Shown one piece after another: positions 5,798-10,139 of a stretch of 10,139 nucleotides of DNA (its first letter is position 1; every line of letters starts with the position of its first letter). Where the stretch lies: the NCBI GenBank assembly GCA_964547995.1, contig CAZJRB010000173.1, forward strand, positions 1 to 10,139, written 5' to 3'. Made by a program: the position numbers and the translations under genes. The stretch is from CAZJRB01 sp964547995. Lineage in GTDB: Bacteria; Planctomycetota; Planctomycetia; Pirellulales; Thermoguttaceae. Below the pieces are notes generated by a model. The model was given only the letters and a program-made list of their open reading frames with translations, ran no database searches and had not been told where the DNA came from.

Positions 5798-6616
5798 CTA
5801 CGATTCCTCCACGTAGTCGAGATAGTCATTGTAGTCGTCGAAATCTTCTTCTTCGAGAAGTTGCTTCTTGCTGCGATCGGTGGAGAGGACCTGTCGCAGC
5901 AAGGCGGAGAAATCGTCGTAGGAGTGCTCGGAGGGCGATCCGGGGCAGTACTGGTAGACGGCCTGCTGGATCTTCTCGGCCAGCGACAACAACGTGGAGG
6001 AGACCGTGCCGTAATCACCCCGGTTGATGACCAGACCACGTCGGCCGCCGGCGTCCGTCTGGCGCGAGAATGCCCGGCTGGCGACCGCCAGGAACGTTAC
6101 CGGGGAGTCGAGTTTGTGGAGCGTGAGCATGCGCATCGCGAACTCCTGGCGCGGGTCGTCGGCGTCGTCGAGGTTCCCGTTGCCGATCAGGTGCAAGCCT
6201 GGGGTAAGCGGGATTGCCTTGATTTCATCGCCGCCATAGATCACCCAAGCCGAGGCAGGGTCGGCACAAATGTAGTTCGCCCCCGCGTAAGCCCCCGTTT
6301 CCAACTCCCGAAGTGCGTGTTGGTAGGCCTGTTTCGCAGTGTGCGCTTCGAGCAACTCGCGGCAGAGGAGTCCTCGAGATCGCGGGTTGACCGGCACCCC
6401 CCGCTTCTTGCGGTTGGCAACGGCGGCAAACAACCCATGCTGATTCACGCCAAGCCAAGTTCCCCCTCCCTGTTGGTCGATTCCACAGACCACTCTCGGC
6501 GAACCGGACTGTATCTTGGGAACTTGGGTGGGTCGGTCAAAACGCTCTTCGCGGTTGGCGGCTACCAGAATCGGTGCGTTTTGGGCCGTCTGATAAAGGA
6601 TCGCCATCATACACAT
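5798..6616 (-). CDS. NRDE (TANGO2-like) family protein, 272 aa
   Basis: The start is placed at the ATG giving MCMMAILYQ because family members begin Met-Cys, and that Cys resembles an N-terminal nucleophile position. An in-frame ATG two codons upstream (6622) and one at 6685 are possible but add residues outside the family pattern. Family signatures are ANREERFDRP (20-29, the NRDE-like motif), GGTWLGVN (51-58), GNLDDADDP (147-155) and INRGDYGTVSSTLL (197-210). The length fits the family. There is no signal peptide, so it is cytoplasmic. TANGO2 homologues occur from bacteria to humans; in animals they are linked to Golgi organisation and to haem or lipid handling, while the bacterial role is unclear. 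The C-terminus ends in a very acidic tyrosine-rich tail (about 255-272). No good ribosome binding site is seen. Confidence 0.88.
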   Translation of the reverse strand: MCMMAILYQTAQNAPILVAANREERFDRPTQVPKIQSGSPRVVCGIDQQGGGTWLGVNQHGLFAAVANRKKRGVPVNPRSRGLLCRELLEAHTAKQAYQHALRELETGAYAGANYICADPASAWVIYGGDEIKAIPLTPGLHLIGNGNLDDADDPRQEFAMRMLTLHKLDSPVTFLAVASRAFSRQTDAGGRRGLVINRGDYGTVSSTLLSLAEKIQQAVYQYCPGSPSEHSYDDFSALLRQVLSTDRSKKQLLEEEDFDDYNDYLDYVEES

Positions 6617-6876
6617 AGGCATTGCGATCGGGCGAGTACCGTGCCCCCTTCGAAAACGACTCCGACTCGTCCGAAATCCCTCCATCGGCTAGAGTCTACT
6701 CTGATCCAATTCGGTCAGTTTAGCGAGGAATAGTCGCCGCATACATCCCCCTGGAGAGCTAATTCGCGCGACAATTCTGAAATATCCGCTGGTCTTTCGC
6801 CGATGGATAAGGGGGCTACGACCGACGGAAAGGGCTCATTGGGGAACGTGGCATCTCCCCCTTTTGGCAACGGGGC

Positions 6877-6905
6877 TTGAGAACCCGCCGGGAAAAACAT
6901 ACCTT
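6877..6905 (+). promoter_or_regulatory. Possible promoter upstream of the FabH gene
   Basis: TTGAGA (6877-6882), five of six -35 positions, and TACCTT (6900-6905), three of six -10 positions, are 17 bases apart. The start near 6912 would give a leader of about 206 bases before the ATG at 7118. The weak -10 box keeps confidence low. Confidence 0.35.
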
Positions 6906-7104
6906 GGAGATTCTCACGTTGAAATGTCGAGAGAATTTGATGCCCGGCCATGATGAAAAGGAACCGCAACGTATCTGAAACGGGCAAGGCGGCTAGTCAT
7001 CGGACGTCGGTTTCCCGTGGGAAGGAGCTTCGCGACCGAGAAGACGCTCCTCTTTCCTCCCCACCCCAAACGGGGGCCAAGGGGTCGCCGAGCACGGTCT
7101 CCCG

Positions 7105-7116
7105 AACCGGCCGGTT
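7105..7116. promoter_or_regulatory. Perfect palindrome adjoining the FabH start codon
   Basis: AACCGGCCGGTT is a perfect 12-bp palindrome ending one base before the ATG at 7118, exactly where a ribosome binding site would sit. It could be an operator for a dimeric repressor or a chance GC-rich palindrome. Confidence 0.4.
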
Positions 7117-7117
7117 G

Positions 7118-8089
7118 ATGGGAGGCCGGATCATCGGCATCGGGAGCAGCGTTCCGGCGAAAGTGGTCCGCAACGAGGACCTCGCCGAATTGGGGTATGA
7201 TGCCGACTGGATTATCCAGCGGTCGGGCATTCTCGAGCGCCGTTATTGCGAAGCGGGGGAGGCCACAGGCGATCTCGCGACGGAGGCTGCTCAACGCTGC
7301 ATCGAGAACGCAGGCGTCGATCCCGGGGATATCGATCTGTTATTGCTGGGGACGTATACGCCCGACATGCTGTTGCCATCGACCGCCTGTCTGGTCCAAG
7401 ACCGGCTCGGTCTGTGCGCCCCGGCCATAGACCTACACGCGGCCTGCGCCAGCTTCACTTACGCGCTGGTGATAGCCATGCAGTTCGTCGCCACCGGTTG
7501 CAGCCGGCTGGTGTTGGTGATCGGGGCAGACTGTAATTCCCGGATGTCGGATCCGGCCGATAAGCACACGTATCCGCTGTTTGGCGATGCGGGTGGTGCG
7601 GTGCTGGTTGCGCCGGGCAGCGGGGATCAAGGCCTGCTCTCGTATGCCGCCGGGTCGGATGGATCGGGAGCCGAACTGTTGTACCGTCCGATGGGAGGAA
7701 CGTTATTGCCGTTCACCGAAGCCGTCGAGGGCGATCTCCGGCATTTCATGAAGATGGAAGGCCGACCGATCTTCAAATGGGCCGTCCGATTGCTGCGAGA
7801 CAACGTTGCCGAAACTCTCGAGGTTGCCGAGATGACAACGGATGACGTCGACCTGTTCATCTTCCATCAAGCCAATATCCGGATCATCAATTCCGCCGTG
7901 GAGGACCTCGGCATTGATCCCGCGAAGGTCTTCAACAATCTTGATCGCTACGGGAACACTTCATCGGGCAGCATCCCCCTGGCCCTGGACGAAGCCTACC
8001 AACAGGGCCTCGTGAAGCCGGGGCGGGTGATCCTCTTCAGCGGTTTTGGGGCCGGGTTGGCCTGGGCAACGACCCTGATGCGGTGGTAG
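7118..8089 (+). CDS. fabH: Beta-ketoacyl-ACP synthase III, 323 aa
   Basis: KAS III performs the first condensation of type II fatty acid synthesis, joining acetyl- or another short acyl-CoA to malonyl-ACP in the cytoplasm. The catalytic triad is present: Cys110 in LHAACASFTYAL, His250 in FIFHQANIRI and Asn280 in RYGNTSSGS, closely matching the spacing in E. coli FabH (Cys112, His244, Asn274). The C-terminal GFGAGLAWA (309-317) and the length (323 against 317) also fit. The start at 7118 gives MGGRIIGIGSSVP, aligning with the family N-terminus. An in-frame ATG at 6950 would add 56 basic, low-complexity residues and is less likely, although neither start has a good ribosome binding site. No other fatty acid genes are adjacent, so a specialised role (chain starter for a secondary lipid or polyketide) cannot be excluded. 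Confidence 0.92.
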   Translation: MGGRIIGIGSSVPAKVVRNEDLAELGYDADWIIQRSGILERRYCEAGEATGDLATEAAQRCIENAGVDPGDIDLLLLGTYTPDMLLPSTACLVQDRLGLCAPAIDLHAACASFTYALVIAMQFVATGCSRLVLVIGADCNSRMSDPADKHTYPLFGDAGGAVLVAPGSGDQGLLSYAAGSDGSGAELLYRPMGGTLLPFTEAVEGDLRHFMKMEGRPIFKWAVRLLRDNVAETLEVAEMTTDDVDLFIFHQANIRIINSAVEDLGIDPAKVFNNLDRYGNTSSGSIPLALDEAYQQGLVKPGRVILFSGFGAGLAWATTLMRW

Positions 8090-8145
8090 GCGCCGTGCCC
8101 TGGAAACCCTTTACGGCCACCCCGCAACCTGATACCATTCAATAT

Positions 8146-8204
8146 CCACCTCAATTGATAGGTGGCAGCAACTTGGACGCTTCTCCCCGCGCATAGGGGG
8201 GAAG
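8146..8204 (+). other. Two consecutive hairpins between FabH and LRR genes
   Basis: CCACCT (8146-8151) pairs perfectly with AGGTGG (8160-8165) around an 8-nt loop. CTTCTCCCC (8180-8188) then pairs with GGGGGGAAG (8196-8204) around a 7-nt loop, nine pairs including one G-T. Neither is followed by a T-tract, so they may be a weak terminator for FabH or a structured leader for the LRR gene. A third, 5-bp stem (8228-8232 with 8239-8243) lies before the LRR ribosome binding site. Confidence 0.45.
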
Positions 8205-8281
8205 GATAGATGGCATGATCTGTACCTTCTCCACAACCGGAGAGCGGGGATCCAGGTTGCAGTCCTACGAAGGAGTTTGCG

Positions 8282-9409
8282 ATGCCTAATTCTGCCGGGT
8301 CGGATATCGCTTCCAAATCACCGCGTGTCAACTCGAACTCCGCAGCCCTGAACTACGCCTTCGCCGACATTACCGACGACGAGCTGAAACGCCTCGAAGG
8401 GGCGAACGGCCTCGAAAAGCTGGGACTCTTCCACACGTCAATCACCGATACGGGCGTGTCCTACCTGAAGGAACTGAAGAACCTGAAAGTTCTCGACCTG
8501 GGCTTCACCAACATCACGGACGAGGGGCTGGCGCATCTGAAGGGGCTCGTCAACCTCCGGCTGCTGGTCCTGAACTCGACACGAATTACGACTGCCGGGC
8601 TCAGCCACCTGAAAGGTTTGCTCTGTCTCGAGGGGTTGGACCTCGCCTTTACGCGCATCGATGACGAAGCCCTGGAACTTCTGTCAAGGTTGCAGCGGCT
8701 ACGATTGCTGGTATTGAACCGTGCGCAAATGAGCCCCGCCGGCCTCATGGTCCTCGGCCACACACAGATCACCGACAACGGGCTGTGGCGTCTTAGAGTG
8801 TTGCGCAACCTTGAAGCCCTGGACCTCGCCCACACCCGAATCACGGATGCCGGGTTGGCGTATTTGAAACAGTTGTCCGAACTCAAAATCCTTGACGTGT
8901 CGTTCACGCAAGTCACGGCCGCGGGAGTGATGCACCTGAAGGGACTAACCAAGCTGCGAATGCTGTTGCTGAACCACACGCCGATCGACGAGGTTGGGCT
9001 GATGCACCTGAGCGAAAGTGCGACGAACCTCGAAGGCCTGGCTTTGGCCTCGACGCAAATTACCGGCGCCGGGTTGGCGCAGTTGAAGAATCTGACCAAG
9101 CTCCGAACGCTGTTCCTCGACCACAGCCAGGTCACAGACGCCAGTCTGGCGCATTTGAAGAGCCTGCCCGATCTCGAATGTCTGAACCTGGCCTTCACGC
9201 AACTCACCGACGCGGGGCTGCCCTACTTGAGTGAGCTGGCAAGCCTCAAAAAGCTCAATCTAAGAGGAACCGAAGTCTCTAACGCCGGAGTCTCAACCTT
9301 GGAAAAACTGGACAGGCTCCATAAGTTAGACATTTCCTACACGCAGGTTAGCGAGCAAGAGGCACAGGCACTCCAACAAGCCTTGCCCGCCTGCGACATC
9401 GCCTATTGA
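8282..9409 (+). CDS. Leucine-rich-repeat protein without signal peptide, 375 aa
   Basis: The ATG at 8282 follows AAGGAG (8270-8275) with a 6-base gap. After a polar 29-residue head with no signal peptide, the protein is almost entirely 24-residue leucine-rich repeats (30-355) of the pattern ITDAGLxHLKxLxxLxxLxLxxTx, plus a 20-residue cap (356-375). I count 14 units: 12 of exactly 24 residues, one of 25 (235-259) and one of only 13 (150-162), which lacks its central 11 residues. Units 2-5 alternate between LDLxFT and LVLN endings, suggesting growth by duplication of 48-residue pairs. It is probably a cytoplasmic solenoid scaffold with an unknown partner. It resembles the LRR lipoprotein at 1087-1914 in repeat type but lacks its lipobox and tether. 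Confidence 0.9.
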   Translation: MPNSAGSDIASKSPRVNSNSAALNYAFADITDDELKRLEGANGLEKLGLFHTSITDTGVSYLKELKNLKVLDLGFTNITDEGLAHLKGLVNLRLLVLNSTRITTAGLSHLKGLLCLEGLDLAFTRIDDEALELLSRLQRLRLLVLNRAQMSPAGLMVLGHTQITDNGLWRLRVLRNLEALDLAHTRITDAGLAYLKQLSELKILDVSFTQVTAAGVMHLKGLTKLRMLLLNHTPIDEVGLMHLSESATNLEGLALASTQITGAGLAQLKNLTKLRTLFLDHSQVTDASLAHLKSLPDLECLNLAFTQLTDAGLPYLSELASLKKLNLRGTEVSNAGVSTLEKLDRLHKLDISYTQVSEQEAQALQQALPACDIAY

Positions 9410-9434
9410 ATCCAAGCTTGTCCGGACGGGCGTC

Positions 9435-9463
9435 TTGCAAAAATCCGCCTGAGGTGCAATAAT
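9435..9463 (+). promoter_or_regulatory. Sigma-70-type promoter for the small membrane protein
   Basis: TTGCAA (9435-9440) and AATAAT (9458-9463) are 17 bases apart, with four and five consensus matches. The predicted start near 9470 falls one base before the ATG at 9471, so the transcript would be leaderless or nearly so. This fits the absence of a well-placed Shine-Dalgarno sequence. Confidence 0.6.
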
Positions 9464-9470
9464 CGACCGT

Positions 9471-9791
9471 ATGATCATTCCCCAATACACGATCCGCTGG
9501 ATGCTCGGTCTGACGGCCGTTTGTGCCGTGATCTTCTCGATTTTCGCGGCGGCCATGCGCGGAAACGGACCGGCACTGGGAATATCGTTTGCCATCGTGA
9601 GTCTGGTCGTCGTGTTTCTGGTTCACGCCGGCGTTTTCGGGGCGGTCTGGTTGTTCTCGGTAATCACGGGACCGTTCCGTCAAACGGCGACTCGATCGCC
9701 GTTCGCGGTGCAATCCACCGCGGGAGAACCGGAAGAGAGCAAACCGGTGGACGATAAGGACGTTCCCGCATCTCCAATGATCCTGGACTAG
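9471..9791 (+). CDS. Small two-helix membrane protein, 106 aa
   Basis: Two hydrophobic segments (about residues 10-28 and 37-63) are followed by a polar, acidic tail (about 70-106) that probably lies in the cytoplasm or periplasm as a disordered arm. The opening MIIPQYTIRWMLGLTAVCAV, with Arg-Trp at the first helix, resembles short conserved hypothetical proteins I associate with planctomycetes; this is from memory and no function is known. The ATG is set by the promoter ending just upstream. The next reading frame begins four bases after the stop codon, suggesting that the two genes are translated from one message. Confidence 0.75.
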   Translation: MIIPQYTIRWMLGLTAVCAVIFSIFAAAMRGNGPALGISFAIVSLVVVFLVHAGVFGAVWLFSVITGPFRQTATRSPFAVQSTAGEPEESKPVDDKDVPASPMILD

Positions 9792-9795
9792 CAGC

Positions 9796-10131
9796 TTGAA
9801 GAAAAATATTAGAGTGCAGACTTGCACGGCACACACCGGCCCGGCCCGGCCCGGCCCGTGGTGCTGCCGCGTTGCCGCTGTCGGACTCGTCGTGTGCGCG
9901 TGCCTGGCCGGTTGGTGCAATATCGGCAAGGCGATGACCGGTCAACTGCACAAGTTCCGAGGGAACGGGCTTGCGTTGACTGCCGACGTTCGTTGGCCGG
10001 AGGGGTCGGGCTATCTGCCCGTCCGGATCAACGTGACTCCGCTGGCCCCCGTCACGGCCGACCGCACACTCCGCGTGGAGTTCCTGTGTTTTGATTCCCT
10101 TGGAACTGGAATTCTCCGTGGTTTGAATTAG
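9796..10131 (+). CDS. N-terminal part of a secreted protein, apparently truncated
   Basis: The frame opens with a TTG at 9796, four bases after the previous stop; an in-frame GTG at 9814 is an alternative start. A polar Arg/Pro stretch is followed by a hydrophobic segment (about residues 27-40, Cys- and Val-rich) that reads as a signal peptide or anchor. A mature segment then begins around GQLHKFRGNGLALTADVRW and looks like the start of a beta-rich extracellular domain. After RVEF the base composition drops in GC, and a TAG at 10129-10131 ends the frame 18 residues later, eight bases before the window ends. A truncated or disrupted gene, or a sequence artefact at the edge, seems more likely than a complete 111-residue protein. 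I do not recognise the family. Confidence 0.45.
   Translation: MKKNIRVQTCTAHTGPARPGPWCCRVAAVGLVVCACLAGWCNIGKAMTGQLHKFRGNGLALTADVRWPEGSGYLPVRINVTPLAPVTADRTLRVEFLCFDSLGTGILRGLN
9836..9858. repeat. (CCGGC)4.6 pentanucleotide microsatellite
   Basis: Four complete CCGGC units (9836-9855) and three further bases lie inside the 5' end of the frame that starts at 9796, before its hydrophobic segment. Because the unit is five bases long, gain or loss of a copy would shift the frame. Confidence 0.8.
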
Positions 10132-10139
10132 CATCGAAC

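Larger units (their letters stand above)
6617..7117. other. Divergent intergenic region between NRDE and FabH genes
   Basis: About 500 bp separate the two divergent starts. I see a weak plus-strand promoter (6877-6905), a 6-bp inverted repeat just after it (6910-6915 with 6931-6936, 15-nt loop), a small AGAGT-CT-ACTCT symmetry at 6691-6702, and a 12-bp perfect palindrome at 7105-7116. A minus-strand ORF of up to 90 codons (6715-6987) and a 56-codon upstream extension of FabH (from 6950) cross this region. Both lack ribosome binding sites and family resemblance, so neither is accepted as a gene. Confidence 0.5.

Noticed and set aside
5687..6733. Plus-strand ORF (348 codons) opposite the NRDE gene.
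   Set aside because: Antisense shadow; the minus strand encodes a clear NRDE/TANGO2 protein.
6715..6987. Minus-strand ORF of up to 90 codons between the NRDE and FabH genes.
   Set aside because: No ribosome binding site, no family resemblance and codon use unlike the neighbours; most likely chance.
6950..7117. N-terminal extension of FabH by 56 codons from an upstream ATG.
   Set aside because: The extra residues are basic and low in complexity, have no ribosome binding site, and fall outside the KAS III domain, which begins exactly at the ATG at 7118.
53..10101. Shared 12-mer TTTGATTCCCTT near both ends of the window (53-64 and 10090-10101), suggesting flanking repeats of an element.
   Set aside because: A few exact 12-mer pairs are expected by chance in 10 kb; the similarity does not extend (about 15 of 17 bases), and no integrase or transposase is present.

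Overview
The window looks like a piece of a GC-rich, Gram-negative-type bacterial chromosome, most likely from a planctomycete (Pirellulales-like). That is an inference from gene content: two proteins made of 24-residue 'ITDAGLxHLKGLxxL' leucine-rich repeats, a secreted BNR-4 protein, two lipoproteins, an exported SAM methyltransferase and a small two-helix membrane protein starting MIIPQYTIRWMLGLTAVCAV. No rRNA, tRNA, CRISPR array, transposase or recognisable phage gene was found.

Layout. (1) Positions 1-1010 are mostly gene-poor. They hold one AT-rich mini GIY-YIG-like gene on the minus strand (108-323) with its own promoter (413-441). Next come a repeat-rich, potentially structured stretch (565-700) downstream of a near-consensus minus-strand promoter (708-736), and a 74-bp decayed copy of part of the BNR-4 gene (937-1010). 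(2) Positions 1016-2627 (+) hold a promoter, an LRR lipoprotein and an exported FAM173-like methyltransferase, probably one transcript. (3) Positions 2666-6616 (-) hold, in transcription order, an NRDE/TANGO2 protein, an ARPP-1-domain lipoprotein with a large acidic Pro-rich insertion, and a secreted BNR-4 protein. The last two are 48 bp apart and probably co-transcribed. (4) Positions 6617-7117 are a divergent intergenic region ending in a 12-bp palindrome just before a KAS III (FabH) gene at 7118-8089. (5) Positions 8090-8281 hold two hairpins. A 375-aa cytoplasmic-looking LRR protein (8282-9409) follows; one of its repeats carries an 11-residue deletion. (6) Positions 9435-9791 hold a promoter and a small membrane protein predicted to be leaderless. 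The window ends with a secreted-protein N-terminus that contains a (CCGGC)4.6 microsatellite and is cut short where base composition changes abruptly.

How the genes relate. Most products are cell-envelope or housekeeping proteins of unclear joint purpose, and I see no complete defence, biosynthetic or transfer system. The best leads are the decayed BNR-4 copy 1.7 kb from its intact source, the promoter-driven structured stretch at 565-700, and the split ARPP-1 domain. All calls come from reading the sequence; no database search was possible.
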